From Phycisphaerae bacterium (lineage in GTDB: Bacteria; Planctomycetota; Phycisphaerae; Sedimentisphaerales; Anaerobacaceae), in NCBI GenBank assembly GCA_028714855.1, contig JAQTLP010000007.1:1-64000 (forward strand): a stretch of 64,000 bases of DNA. Direction: 5' to 3'. The first letter of the stretch is position 1. Each line of letters starts with the position of its first letter. Positions 34,232 through 43,172 of the stretch are shown here, in pieces. The position numbers and the translations under genes were made by a program. The notes beneath the pieces were generated by a model that did not search any database, was not told where the DNA came from, and was given only the letters and a program-made list of their open reading frames with translations.

Positions 34232-35758
34232 CTATAATTTTACCACACTTCCGCGGTCGTTATAACAGACCAAATTGTGTTTTCCGCCGATGTAATCCGG
34301 CTCAGTGTGAATTATCACTCGCTTGCCGCTGAACTGCTCTATCTGTGCAATCGCAGTTCGCTTCTCATTTTGCAAATAGCCGCCAACCTCCGGAGATACA
34401 AACAACTCGATGCGTTTTACATGGTCTTTTGATACCGAAAAATTTAACATTCGAATAATCTCGATAGCCAGTGACTCATGGCTTTTAATAAAACCTGCGC
34501 CTCCGCAATGCGGGCACGCCAGATAGGTGGTCGATTGCAGCGAAGGCCGCATTCGCTGACGGGTCATTTCCACCACGCCGAATCTGCTTATTCTCAACAT
34601 TCTCGAACGGGCGCGGTCGGTTTTGACAAAACCGCGAAAAGCTTTTTCAACCTCCCTGCGGTGTTTCTCGCTGCGCATATCAATAAAGTCGCAGATTATC
34701 AGTCCGCCGAGGTCTCGCAGTCTGAGCTGCCTTGCTATTTCCGGCGCCGCCTCCATATTGGTTTTGAAAGCGGTTTGCTCGGCGCCCTGTCCCTTGCGGT
34801 ACCGGCCGCTGTTTACGTCTATCGCCACCAGCGCTTCAGTTTGTTCGATTACAATTGAGCCGCCACCTTTAAGTGCCACCGTGCGGGACTGAATTTTAAC
34901 TATTTCGTCCTCGATTCGGTATTTGTGAAACAGCGGAACCTTGCTGTCGTAATATATTACGTTTTGTCTCAATCGCGGCGTCGCTATCGAAAGAAAATCC
35001 TTAATCTTTCGGACGACATTTTCAGAATCACATATAATCTTGTCTATCTTGCTGTTAAGAACGTCCCTCAATGTTCGAGTGACCAAATCAGATTCCTGGT
35101 AAAGTCCGCTCGGCGCCCTTTCAGTTTCTATCCGTTTTTCGATGGCAACCCACAATCGTCCAAGATACTTCAAATCGTTTTGAATATCCCTTTTTGAGCA
35201 TCCCTGCCCCGCTGTTCGGATAATAAAGCCCATTCCCTTGGGCGGCCTGATTTCATTAAGAATCTGCCGCAGTCTTATCCGCTCATTGTCATCTTCTATC
35301 TTGTGAGAAATCCCGAGCTTTCGCATCCACGGCATCATAACCAGAAACTTGCCCGGCAAGGCGAGATATGTGCTGAGAGTCGGCCCTTTGGTGTTTATTC
35401 CTTCTTTAGTTACCTGAACGATAAGCTCCTCGCCCTTACGAAGACAACTCTGGATTGGCAGCCGTTCCTTTAGCGCTTTTCTGCGGCCGACGTTTTCAGT
35501 AGAGTCATTGTCAGCACCGGCAAAATAACGGGGGTGGAGGTCGCTGATATGAAGGAAGCCATTCTTTCCTGTTCCGCAGTCTATAAATGCCGCCTGTATA
35601 CCGGCTTCAATGTTTACTACCCTTCCTTTGTAAATATTGCCGACGCGGCTGCCCGCGCTAGTCCTTTCCACATACAGCTCTTCGAGGGCACTGTTTTCAA
35701 CTATTGCCACCCTGCATTCTTCGGTCTCGGCAACGTTTATAAGCATCTCTCTTGACAT
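34232..35758 (-). CDS. ribonuclease E/G family endoribonuclease
   Basis: This 508-residue protein has an N-terminal S1 domain (IYKGRVVNIEAGIQAAFIDC, about 36-120), the 5'-sensor/RNase-H-like region, and the DNase-I-like catalytic domain with VAIDVNSGRY and GLIICDFIDM, which hold the two Mg-binding Asp residues. The Zn-link is CPHCGGAGF near residue 425. Length suits RNase G or short RNase E; the long E. coli C-terminal scaffold is absent. The role is RNA turnover and possibly rRNA 5' maturation. The ATG at 35758 is preferred, with AAGAAGGA upstream; the longer frame to 35818 would overlap the preceding gene. Confidence 0.92.
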   Translation of the reverse strand: MSREMLINVAETEECRVAIVENSALEELYVERTSAGSRVGNIYKGRVVNIEAGIQAAFIDCGTGKNGFLHISDLHPRYFAGADNDSTENVGRRKALKERLPIQSCLRKGEELIVQVTKEGINTKGPTLSTYLALPGKFLVMMPWMRKLGISHKIEDDNERIRLRQILNEIRPPKGMGFIIRTAGQGCSKRDIQNDLKYLGRLWVAIEKRIETERAPSGLYQESDLVTRTLRDVLNSKIDKIICDSENVVRKIKDFLSIATPRLRQNVIYYDSKVPLFHKYRIEDEIVKIQSRTVALKGGGSIVIEQTEALVAIDVNSGRYRKGQGAEQTAFKTNMEAAPEIARQLRLRDLGGLIICDFIDMRSEKHRREVEKAFRGFVKTDRARSRMLRISRFGVVEMTRQRMRPSLQSTTYLACPHCGGAGFIKSHESLAIEIIRMLNFSVSKDHVKRIELFVSPEVGGYLQNEKRTAIAQIEQFSGKRVIIHTEPDYIGGKHNLVCYNDRGSVVKL

Positions 35759-35762
35759 AGTT

Positions 35763-36410
35763 TTATCCTTCTTGCCATTGTACTCTCGTGCGCCTAATCG
35801 GCGCCGACAGCATACCATAGTCCAGTTCCAGCAGCTTCAGAATCTCATCAAGGCGTATCGAACCAGCCGAACTGATTTTGCACTCAACCGATATGCCGGT
35901 ATCATCTAACTCAAATGATTTCAGGAAAGGCCTGACATCCATATTTTTGAATTTTGTGTTTTCATGCCCCATTTGCCGTCTGAGATTAAGATTTTCACTT
36001 GCCAACAAATATTCAATCCTGTTTTTTAACTTTTCGTCCAGATATTCTTTCCGCACGGCCAGCAAATAGACTGCCTGACAAGGTTGAATCGGAGTTTTTG
36101 CTTTTGCAGGCCTAGCTGTGAGCATCTCAAGGCCATCAGGTAATTGCTCCGAAAGCATGGTTTTGACTAAAGTGCATAAATCACTTTCCTGTGCTTCTGT
36201 GCTCTCTATCCGAAGACACAACAAATCGTCATCTACCTCAATCCCAACGCTTCTTGGTAAGGGCAGGGACAGCTTCGGACGAGGATTGAATCCTTCACTA
36301 TACAGCACTTTTATGTCCGCCCGGACGCACGCCCGCTGAAAGACTCTGAGCATTTCAGCGTGCGATAAAAATCTTAGATTGCCTCGAACCTTGAATTTAA
36401 TCAGTATCAA
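35763..36410 (-). CDS. DUF2344 / TIGR03936 radical-SAM-associated protein
   Basis: This 215-residue protein matches TIGR03936, a domain usually fused to, or encoded next to, a radical SAM B12-binding protein (TIGR03960). Diagnostic wording: KVRGNLRFLSHAEMLRVFQR, VLYSEGFNPRPKLSLPLPRS and VGIEVDDDLL. In this window the radical SAM partner is missing: the upstream neighbour is enzyme I. The adjacency to RNase E/G is the usual one. Function is unknown. The stop is 4 bases before the RNase start, suggesting coupled translation. Confidence 0.85.
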   Translation of the reverse strand: MILIKFKVRGNLRFLSHAEMLRVFQRACVRADIKVLYSEGFNPRPKLSLPLPRSVGIEVDDDLLCLRIESTEAQESDLCTLVKTMLSEQLPDGLEMLTARPAKAKTPIQPCQAVYLLAVRKEYLDEKLKNRIEYLLASENLNLRRQMGHENTKFKNMDVRPFLKSFELDDTGISVECKISSAGSIRLDEILKLLELDYGMLSAPIRRTRVQWQEG

Positions 36411-36453
36411 GATAGTTTCGTTTGAAACAGTTATGCGTTTATCTCCCTAATCT

Positions 36454-38193
36454 CTAAAAAGCTTCGGGCAAAATCGTTCTGGTAACGTCTCGCAGATAAT
36501 TTGAAATCTGCCTTTCTGAATTCATACCAAGCACTTCTCTGGCTACATTGTTGCAGTCTTCTATTGTAACCGAGCGAATAATTTGTTTTATTTCAGGTAT
36601 CATCGGCGGGGTAAGTGAAATCGTCCGCACTCCCATCCCCAGCAACAGCATAATATACTCCGGCTCAGAAGCCATTTCTCCGCAGACGCTAATATCTATC
36701 TCCGCTTTGTGAGCATCTTGAATGACCGTCCTGACTAGCCGCAGCACCGCGGGGTCTACCGCTGAATACAGCGTGGAGACCAGCTCGTTGCCCCTGTCGA
36801 CTGCCAGAGTATATTGAACAAGGTCATTCGTTCCTATACTGAAAAAATCGACATCTCTTGCGAGTGTAGAGGCCGTCAAAGCCGCAGACGGCGTCTCAAT
36901 CATCACGCCTATCTTAATATCCTTATTGTATGTTATAGATTCCTCGTCGAGGTCTTCCATAACATCCCGCAAAATCATCTTCGTTTGCATCAATTCTTGA
37001 AGGTGCGTAATCAATGGAAACATTATCTTAACCTCCCCGAGAACAGAGGCCCGCAGGATTGCGCGCAACTGCGTTTTGAACAGCGTAAGGTTCTGCAGAC
37101 AAAATCTAATGGACCTAAGCCCTAAAAATGGATTTGGCTCGCGTGCAAAACGTTTGCTTTGTGTATATTTATCTGCCCCGAGGTCTAAGGTTCTTATGGT
37201 CACCGGCCGATGCTTGAAAACCCGGACGGTTTCTGCATAGGCCTGGTAATGGTCTTCTTCTGTTGGTTCGGTTGGCCTGTTGAGAAATAAAAACTCCGTT
37301 CGGTATAACCCAATGCCTTCGCCGCCTTTTTGCAGAATAATTTCCGCTTCAGCGGGGAACTCGATATTACCCAATAATGTTATTCTCACACCATCCCGGG
37401 TTTCAGCCGGTTCTTCTTTTATCGCATCGAGTCTATGCTCAAGTTCTGTAAATTCGAGCGAATATTTTTCATATTGCCGCATTGTCTCGTCATCCGGGTT
37501 GACAATGACAATGCCTCGATTGCCGTCAATAATAACGGGATCCCCTCCACTGATGATCTCTGTAAGGTCTTCCAATGCCACCACCGCAGGTATCCCAAGC
37601 GACCTTGCGACAATGGCCGTATGGCTTGTTCGTCCGCCCGCATCAGTAGCAATGCCTTTTACAAACTTCTTATTAAACTCTGCTGTTTGGGTAGGACTTA
37701 AGTTTCGGGCGACAACCGCGACCTCTTCGGTCAAATGCTCGACGTCTTCGCGTCTGCCTCCGACAAGCTGTCTGAGTAAACGTCTTTCAATATCGTAAAT
37801 GTCCGCTGCGCGTTCGCTGATGTAAGCGTCTTTTATTTTGGCGAAACTTGATGCAATGTCCCGCAGCGTTGCCGAAACTGCGTATTCGGCTGTCACCGAT
37901 TCCGAATGGACCAAATCCGTTATTCTTTTCCGCAGATTCCTGTCGTGCAGAAAACTCAAATGAACAGCAAAGATGTCTTTTATTTTACGCTGTTCTATTG
38001 TTGTTTGCTCTTCTTTAAGCCGGGCCAATTCATCCGCCGCAGCCTTGAAGGCGTTTCTAACCCGCTGAATTTCTATTATTCGCTGTGTTGGATTTATGGA
38101 ACGCCGCGGAATTCGATACTCTTCGGAATCGATAATCATCGATTTGGCAATGGCAACGCCCGGCGAAACAGCTATTCCTTTTTTTATTTCCAT
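36454..38193 (-). CDS. ptsI: phosphoenolpyruvate-protein phosphotransferase (PTS enzyme I)
   Basis: This 579-residue protein has the enzyme I layout. The N-terminal HPr-interacting/swivelling domain (about 1-225) has the active His in GGRTSHTAIVARSLGIPAVV, and the PEP-binding barrel (about 255-579) has MIETPSAAL, FFSIGTNDLVQYTLAVDR and VCGEMASEPEY. No N-terminal GAF domain is present, so this is ordinary EI rather than PtsP. It starts PTS phosphorylation by taking phosphate from PEP. The ATG at 38193 begins the family motif (KKGIAVSPGVAI), so the longer frame is discarded. It is 19 bases after HPr. No sugar-specific EIIB/C is nearby, suggesting regulatory use. Confidence 0.94.
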   Translation of the reverse strand: MEIKKGIAVSPGVAIAKSMIIDSEEYRIPRRSINPTQRIIEIQRVRNAFKAAADELARLKEEQTTIEQRKIKDIFAVHLSFLHDRNLRKRITDLVHSESVTAEYAVSATLRDIASSFAKIKDAYISERAADIYDIERRLLRQLVGGRREDVEHLTEEVAVVARNLSPTQTAEFNKKFVKGIATDAGGRTSHTAIVARSLGIPAVVALEDLTEIISGGDPVIIDGNRGIVIVNPDDETMRQYEKYSLEFTELEHRLDAIKEEPAETRDGVRITLLGNIEFPAEAEIILQKGGEGIGLYRTEFLFLNRPTEPTEEDHYQAYAETVRVFKHRPVTIRTLDLGADKYTQSKRFAREPNPFLGLRSIRFCLQNLTLFKTQLRAILRASVLGEVKIMFPLITHLQELMQTKMILRDVMEDLDEESITYNKDIKIGVMIETPSAALTASTLARDVDFFSIGTNDLVQYTLAVDRGNELVSTLYSAVDPAVLRLVRTVIQDAHKAEIDISVCGEMASEPEYIMLLLGMGVRTISLTPPMIPEIKQIIRSVTIEDCNNVAREVLGMNSERQISNYLRDVTRTILPEAF

Positions 38194-38212
38194 CGCAAAC
38201 TTCTGCCAAATC

Positions 38213-38539
38213 TTAATTTTTTTTGCGTTCGTCCGGCGTCGGCTCGTCGAAATGCTTCTTTTCCACAAGTTCCTGCAGGGCATTGATGGCCTGCTGTGCA
38301 TCTGCGCCTTCAGCTTTAATTTTCAGCTTGGTTCCGCAAGTTGCAGCAAGCATACTCATCTGCATAATACTCTTGCCGTCCACGCTGTTTTCGTTGTTAC
38401 TGACCGTAATATCGCACTGAAATGTGTTTGCAACATCGACAAATCGCATCGCGGGGCGCATATGAAGTCCATCCGCATTTTTTATCTCGACTCCTGTTTC
38501 ACAAACCACTTTTTCCAATGTATTTTCTTTCGCCCGCAT
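38213..38539 (-). CDS. HPr-family phosphocarrier protein
   Basis: This 108-residue protein has the active His in NADGLHMRPAMRFVD and the regulatory Ser equivalent in VDGKSIMQMSML, so it may also be a target of HPr kinase. It extends about 12 residues at the N-terminus and about 12 at the C-terminus beyond classical HPr (about 85). It lies between the EIIA gene (32 bases upstream) and enzyme I. Confidence 0.92.
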   Translation of the reverse strand: MRAKENTLEKVVCETGVEIKNADGLHMRPAMRFVDVANTFQCDITVSNNENSVDGKSIMQMSMLAATCGTKLKIKAEGADAQQAINALQELVEKKHFDEPTPDERKKN

Positions 38540-38571
38540 TGTGGGCCTATTACATTCACAAATTTGTATTA

Positions 38572-39045
38572 TTATAAAGACGGGTTTTCATCAGCCTCTC
38601 TGAGAAGGTCCTCAATCTCTGCGGCATCTTTTGATTGCCTGAGGAACTTGCGGAATTTCTCTTCCTGCAAATGCTTAAAAACGCTCTCCATTACCTGCAG
38701 GTGTTTATCCGGGTTGTCAACAGGGCTGATTATTAGTATCACCGAATAAACCGGCTGTTTATCCAGCGATGAGAAATCTATACCAGCACTGCTTTGACCA
38801 ATAGTGGCGACCACATCTTTAACCGCTTTATGTTTCACGTGAGGCACGGCAACACCCTTGCCCATGCCCGTGCTTGCCTCATTTTCTCTTTTTATAACCG
38901 CCTTAATAATTTCTTCACAATTTCCCTTGCCGAGCCTGCCGGCTTTATGAAGGGCCGAGACAAGCTCTTTTATTACACCGTTGCGGTCCTTGGTTTTCAA
39001 CTCCGGAATTATTGCATCAAAACAGATAAAATCTGCGAACTTCAT
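38572..39045 (-). CDS. PTS EIIA component, PtsN/fructose type
   Basis: This 157-residue EIIA-fructose/Ntr domain has its phospho-acceptor at H69 in GVAVPHVKH, and the C-terminal wording VILIISPVDNPDKHLQVMES is typical of PtsN-type proteins. It receives phosphate from HPr. With EI and HPr present and no EIIB/C, a regulatory PTS-Ntr-like cascade is likely. The neighbour upstream is hpf, the usual partner of ptsN. Confidence 0.9.
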   Translation of the reverse strand: MKFADFICFDAIIPELKTKDRNGVIKELVSALHKAGRLGKGNCEEIIKAVIKRENEASTGMGKGVAVPHVKHKAVKDVVATIGQSSAGIDFSSLDKQPVYSVILIISPVDNPDKHLQVMESVFKHLQEEKFRKFLRQSKDAAEIEDLLREADENPSL

Positions 39046-39114
39046 TTCATCTCCTTGCAGTTAATCTATAACAAGTCTGTCTGATTGAGTAACATACTGT
39101 TGCGAAATGGCAAG

Positions 39115-39441
39115 TTATGCCTGCTTTGTCCCTCCCGCATGCTTGTTATCGCGTTCCTTGCCTTTTTTTCTCCTGAGCTGTTCTTCAAGTTTATGAACAG
39201 CCGAGTCGATACAGCAGTAAATGTCTTCACAGGTTTCGCTGACAACGAAAATTTTACTATGTTCACCCCTTGCGAGCATCTCCACGCTCGTTTTACCGCT
39301 CTGTTTGCCGTCAATAATCACCTCGACCTGGTTGATGCTATTGTAGTACTTAGGAAGCTTGGATGTCTTTTCTTCCGCGTACTTTCTGACGGCATCAGTT
39401 ATCTCGACGTGTTTACCTGTTATAGTAAAAAGCAAAATCAA
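39115..39441 (-). CDS. hpf: ribosome hibernation promoting factor (short HPF/YfiA family)
   Basis: This 108-residue protein has the beta-alpha-beta-beta-beta-alpha HPF fold, beginning ITGKHVEITDAVRKYAEEKT. It is the short form, without the long C-terminal dimerisation domain. The end is basic (QLRRKKGKERDNKHAGGTK). It binds the 30S decoding region in stationary phase. It lies 32 bases after DUF502 and 69 before EIIA. Confidence 0.92.
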   Translation of the reverse strand: MILLFTITGKHVEITDAVRKYAEEKTSKLPKYYNSINQVEVIIDGKQSGKTSVEMLARGEHSKIFVVSETCEDIYCCIDSAVHKLEEQLRRKKGKERDNKHAGGTKQA

Positions 39442-39473
39442 TCTCCTTAAACTTTATTAGAGAGAAATTATTT

Positions 39474-40199
39474 TTATTTTTTAACTGTCGGCTCAAATAT
39501 CGGCAAAGCTACGGTTTTATTGCCTTTGCTCAACTGCGGTGATATGACCCCGCCGCTAACGATAAACCTAATCGCATCTTCTATTGTCATATCGGCATCT
39601 ATAACTTCATCTTTCGGGACCCATATCACAAAACCTGTAACTGGCGAAGGTGTAGTAGAAATAAAAACGGTCAAAAATTCTTTCTCCTTTTTATCTACTA
39701 TTTTTTTAATCCCTGAGCTGGTAACCATCCCAATCGACCATACACCTTTTCGCGGATACTCAACCAAGACCACCCTCGAAAACAACTTTTCCTGCTCTTC
39801 CGGTTTCAACAGGAAATCAGTAATTTGTTTTACGTAAGGGTAGACCTGCCTTAAAAACGGTGTATTCATTATGAACTTTTCAATCACTCGCCACAGCGTT
39901 TTGCCCACAACGCTGGCCACTATTGCACCTACTATGCATACCACAATCAGCGATATAAGAAAACCCGCTATAGACCCCCACCCATCTACCCAGAATCTGA
40001 CCATATTCTCTTCGGTGAGGTATTGTTGCCCATCCTGTAAAAACATGACGAGCCGAACTATCCCGCGGTTTATATATACGCTGATGTTTTCCTGGATGAA
40101 CTTGTAGCCCCACACGAATATCCAGATTGTTAGAATAGTCGGCAGTAGTACCGCCAGCCCACGCAAAAAGTAGCTTTTAAAACGTCCTCTATCACGCAT
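39474..40199 (-). CDS. DUF502 membrane protein
   Basis: This 241-residue protein matches DUF502. Two membrane helices are at about 10-30 (YFLRGLAVLLPTILTIWIFV) and 70-92, with the conserved FLRQVYPYVKQITDFL and the C-terminal TTPSPVTGFVIWVPKDEV. Function is unknown; related plant proteins (LCV/COV1) affect vascular patterning. It lies 32 bases upstream of hpf. Confidence 0.88.
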   Translation of the reverse strand: MRDRGRFKSYFLRGLAVLLPTILTIWIFVWGYKFIQENISVYINRGIVRLVMFLQDGQQYLTEENMVRFWVDGWGSIAGFLISLIVVCIVGAIVASVVGKTLWRVIEKFIMNTPFLRQVYPYVKQITDFLLKPEEQEKLFSRVVLVEYPRKGVWSIGMVTSSGIKKIVDKKEKEFLTVFISTTPSPVTGFVIWVPKDEVIDADMTIEDAIRFIVSGGVISPQLSKGNKTVALPIFEPTVKK

Positions 40200-40307
40200 A
40201 TTTTTAACAACAAGTCCTTTGCTGTTATCGAGTTACAAGCTTTCAGCTAACCCTGATATATTCCGGGGCTGGCCATAAAAACCACACCCTGTCCGCAACG
40301 CTATAGT

Positions 40308-41354
40308 TTAATCTATGGACTTATTACGGTCAACAAAAAAGTCCTTTGGCAAATGTGCGCCAAGCAGGTGAATTACCACCCCCGGCAAAGAGCCGATTAG
40401 CCACAAGATTCGATGATAAGACGCCAAAGCCAGCACTTGCTCATCGAGGCCTACAGCTACCTTGCCGAACAATAATTTCAATGTGCCTTCCCAAATTCCT
40501 AATGCTCCTATACTTATCGGCAGGGAACCTACTACCCATGCGATCGGGAAGAAAACAAAGTAATATTTCATGGGTACGTCAATACCAATTTCCCGTCCAA
40601 CAAGCCACATACCGAAAATAAATATTGACTGGCACAGGAAAGTAAGCAGTAGCGCCAAAATAAGCGTGAATATCTTTGAACAATAAATGCGAATGGCGTT
40701 GCTGATTTTATGCAGGAATATTTTACCTTTCTCGTCGACCAGTCTAAAAGCTTTTCTGAGGAGATTTCGGCCCTTAGCGTTTGAGATGAAAGCCAAAAGC
40801 GATAGCACAAAAGCTATGCCTATAGCTGCAAGAATCCACTTGTGTTCATTCCAGATTTGTGACAAATTCAGATTAAAGGAAAATATCAAACGCTCCTTTT
40901 GCCTATCAACAGGTATAAGCCAGTAGCAGCAAAAAGCCATAATGACCGTGCCTGCCAAACCTATGGCCCTATCGACCAGCACGCTCAAGGCAGCTTCCAA
41001 TTTTTTATCCGTATGGTTGGTAACATACCAGGCACGGACTAAATCGCCTCCGATGGCGGTAGGCAGACAGTTATTGTAGAAAATCCCTAATAAGTTCAGA
41101 TTAAAAGCAGGCCAAAATCCTATATGAATCGACTGAGCCCTCATAAGCAGACACCATCTGGCAACAAAAACCACTTGACTCAAAAACCAGGTAACCAGGG
41201 AAGCTGCGAAAATCCAGAAATTTATTCCCAGTAGCACATTAGCTATTTTGGCTAAATTCTCTCCTCTGAATGTCAAATAAAGCGCACCAGCCGCTACGAT
41301 AATGCGTAACAGATATGATATGTATTTGCTTTTCTTGCTTTTAACTTTGGCCAC
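40308..41354 (-). CDS. UPF0104 / lysylphosphatidylglycerol-synthase-like membrane protein
   Basis: This 348-residue protein has about eight membrane helices and the UPF0104 sequence GGDLVRAWYVTNHTDKKLEA and LPISIGALGIWEGTLK. The family includes the flippase-like domain of MprF, without the synthase domain. It may move a lipid-linked substrate across the membrane. The GTG start at 41354 (MAKVKSKKSK) is preferred because the longer frame would overlap the divergent hisI start. A gap of 108 bases before DUF502 leaves co-transcription uncertain. Confidence 0.8.
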   Translation of the reverse strand: MAKVKSKKSKYISYLLRIIVAAGALYLTFRGENLAKIANVLLGINFWIFAASLVTWFLSQVVFVARWCLLMRAQSIHIGFWPAFNLNLLGIFYNNCLPTAIGGDLVRAWYVTNHTDKKLEAALSVLVDRAIGLAGTVIMAFCCYWLIPVDRQKERLIFSFNLNLSQIWNEHKWILAAIGIAFVLSLLAFISNAKGRNLLRKAFRLVDEKGKIFLHKISNAIRIYCSKIFTLILALLLTFLCQSIFIFGMWLVGREIGIDVPMKYYFVFFPIAWVVGSLPISIGALGIWEGTLKLLFGKVAVGLDEQVLALASYHRILWLIGSLPGVVIHLLGAHLPKDFFVDRNKSID

Positions 41355-41449
41355 GAAACTAATTTGCCTTAAAAAAACTTGTTTTTGCGAATAATAACCG
41401 ATAGATTGATAATTAACAATCGAAAATTGACTATTTGAGGGCTCGATAG

Positions 41450-41863
41450 ATGGCTGCAAAACAGAATATCCAAGAAGGTATCGACTTTATTCCCAAATTT
41501 GACAGTAATGGTTTAATTAAGGCAATCGCACAGGATGCGAAAACCGGCCAGATCCTGATGGCCGCTTCTATGAATCGAGAGGCACTTGATTTGACAATTC
41601 AGACGGGGTTGGCCACATACTTCAGCACATCACGGCAAAAATTATGGAAAAAAGGCGAAGAAAGCGGACACTTCCAGAAAGTAGAGCAGATACTCGTCGA
41701 TTGTGACCAGGATTGCATTCTCCTCAAAGTAACAGTCGATGCTGGCCAGTGCCACGTGGGTTATCAGTCCTGTTTCTACCGAGCATTGAAAAAAGGCGGC
41801 AGCAACAAACTCGAATTTATCGCAGAAAAAGTCTATAACCCAAAAGAAACCTATAAAAAATAA
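41450..41863 (+). CDS. hisI: phosphoribosyl-AMP cyclohydrolase
   Basis: This 137-residue protein is a HisI domain. The metal site is VDCDQDC (about 84-90) with the zinc Cys in DAGQCHVGYQSCFYRAL. It opens the adenine ring of phosphoribosyl-AMP in histidine synthesis. No HisE domain is fused. It stands alone with no other his gene in the window. Confidence 0.93.
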   Translation: MAAKQNIQEGIDFIPKFDSNGLIKAIAQDAKTGQILMAASMNREALDLTIQTGLATYFSTSRQKLWKKGEESGHFQKVEQILVDCDQDCILLKVTVDAGQCHVGYQSCFYRALKKGGSNKLEFIAEKVYNPKETYKK

Positions 41864-42160
41864 AAAACTTGCACTGCCTTCATAAGCATATCTTCTTGAT
41901 ATAGAGAAACTTACCTAAATTTGCGTCTAAAAAATATCGGCTGGTCGATAATTTTCTTGACTTGAAGTTTATTGCCTCGTAGACTGATTTCAGCGATTTT
42001 GCGAGGAGTAGAGTGATGGCGGTATTTGTTTCATTTCAGTTTTTTCCATTATTACCAGAGAATCCCGTTGCACCCGGTCTGCTTGCAGGCTTTGGAGCCT
42101 GTTAAGATAATCATAAATCGTTATAAGCTTAAAGGTTTTAAGAATTAGGAGGATGGATAT
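41864..42160. other. 297-base gap with a hairpin before the PEP-CTERM gene
   Basis: No gene is seen. CAGGCT TTGG AGCCTG (42086-42101) is a perfect six-pair hairpin 60 bases before the ATG. GGAGGATGG just upstream of 42161 is the ribosome-binding site. The hairpin has no U tract, so it is a leader structure rather than a terminator. Confidence 0.5.
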
Positions 42161-42988
42161 ATGAGAAAGTTAATTTTAGCTCCATTAATTGTATGTCTGT
42201 TGGCGGCAACTACCAATGCTACTTTTTCCTATCATATTGACAAAGACCCGACTCATATTCTTTACGGTAATCTGAGTCAGAACAGCCAGGCTTTTATTAA
42301 TCTTGTTGGAGCACCTATGGCGGCTGCTGCCTGTGGTCCTGTAGCGGTGACAAACTCCTACAGGTATCTTGAAAATAAATACCCCTTGGTTTATGGGAAC
42401 AACCTGACAGGTGGTAATCTGCTTCAGACTGCAGCTAATTTGTGCGCCTTAATGGGAACAACACCGGGTGTTGGCACGTTTTGGGACGACCTTATCTGGT
42501 ACAAGATGCAGGATATCGAATCCAAGGTGCAGGGTGAAACTATCTATGAGGCACAGCGCAACCCTGTCTGGAACTGGAGTGTTTGGGACGACCCGGTTGC
42601 CATTGAGCCTGATTGGGTAATGCCGGTTTTGCCTAAGTGGCAATTCATATGGGGCGAGCTGAAAGATTGTGAGGACCTTGAGATCCTGCTGAGCTGGGCT
42701 GATGGAGGCCACTTCCTGACGGTCAAAAGTTTCCACTGGGACGATGTTGACGAGGATGGTGTGATAGATTTTGAGGAGGGCGCTACGTTCGACTACATCA
42801 ACCCATGCACAGGTGCGCCGGGCGTATCTGGCATTTGGCAGAATACCTATGGTAGCATCCTCGAAACCGACTATAATGCGTATGGCCCGACCATTACGAT
42901 GGCTGTATCGGAAAGTGTTCCTGAGCCGGCAACGGTCGTTTTGCTGGGTCTTGGCGGCCTGGCGCTGCTTCGCAGACGCAAACACTGA
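42161..42988 (+). CDS. PEP-CTERM protein with papain-like (C39-like) cysteine peptidase features
   Basis: This 275-residue protein has a signal peptide (about 1-20) and a C-terminal PEP-CTERM signal: VPEPAT, a hydrophobic helix (VVLLGLGGLALL) and RRRKH. It should be cut and anchored by an exosortase. Between them, AAAACGPVAVTNSYRYL (C58) and ADGGHFLTVKSF (H about 183) have the Cys and His pattern of C39/papain-like peptidases, and FDYINPC supplies a possible Asn/Asp. DVDEDGVIDFEEG (about 190-203) reads like an EF-hand or dockerin calcium loop. Activity is inferred only from motif spacing. It has its own terminator. No exosortase gene is in the window. Confidence 0.75.
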   Translation: MRKLILAPLIVCLLAATTNATFSYHIDKDPTHILYGNLSQNSQAFINLVGAPMAAAACGPVAVTNSYRYLENKYPLVYGNNLTGGNLLQTAANLCALMGTTPGVGTFWDDLIWYKMQDIESKVQGETIYEAQRNPVWNWSVWDDPVAIEPDWVMPVLPKWQFIWGELKDCEDLEILLSWADGGHFLTVKSFHWDDVDEDGVIDFEEGATFDYINPCTGAPGVSGIWQNTYGSILETDYNAYGPTITMAVSESVPEPATVVLLGLGGLALLRRRKH

Positions 42989-43034
42989 TTAGCCTTCAGC
43001 GGTTAGTTGACGACTTTTCAGAAACTAACGAAAA

Positions 43035-43063
43035 GGGCAAGTCATCACGGCTTGCCTTTTTTA
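43035..43063 (+). terminator. rho-independent terminator
   Basis: GGCAAG (43036-43041) pairs with CTTGCC (43051-43056), with a 9-base loop and six T residues after it. It ends the PEP-CTERM transcript. Confidence 0.85.
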
Positions 43064-43172
43064 TTTGCGCTTCTGTTGGCCTTGTTAGTCTGTTTGTGTT
43101 TACTCAAGAAAAACCGCTTTGGGGGTCGATATAGATAGGTAATAACTGTGTAAGCATTATTATCAGGAGCTA

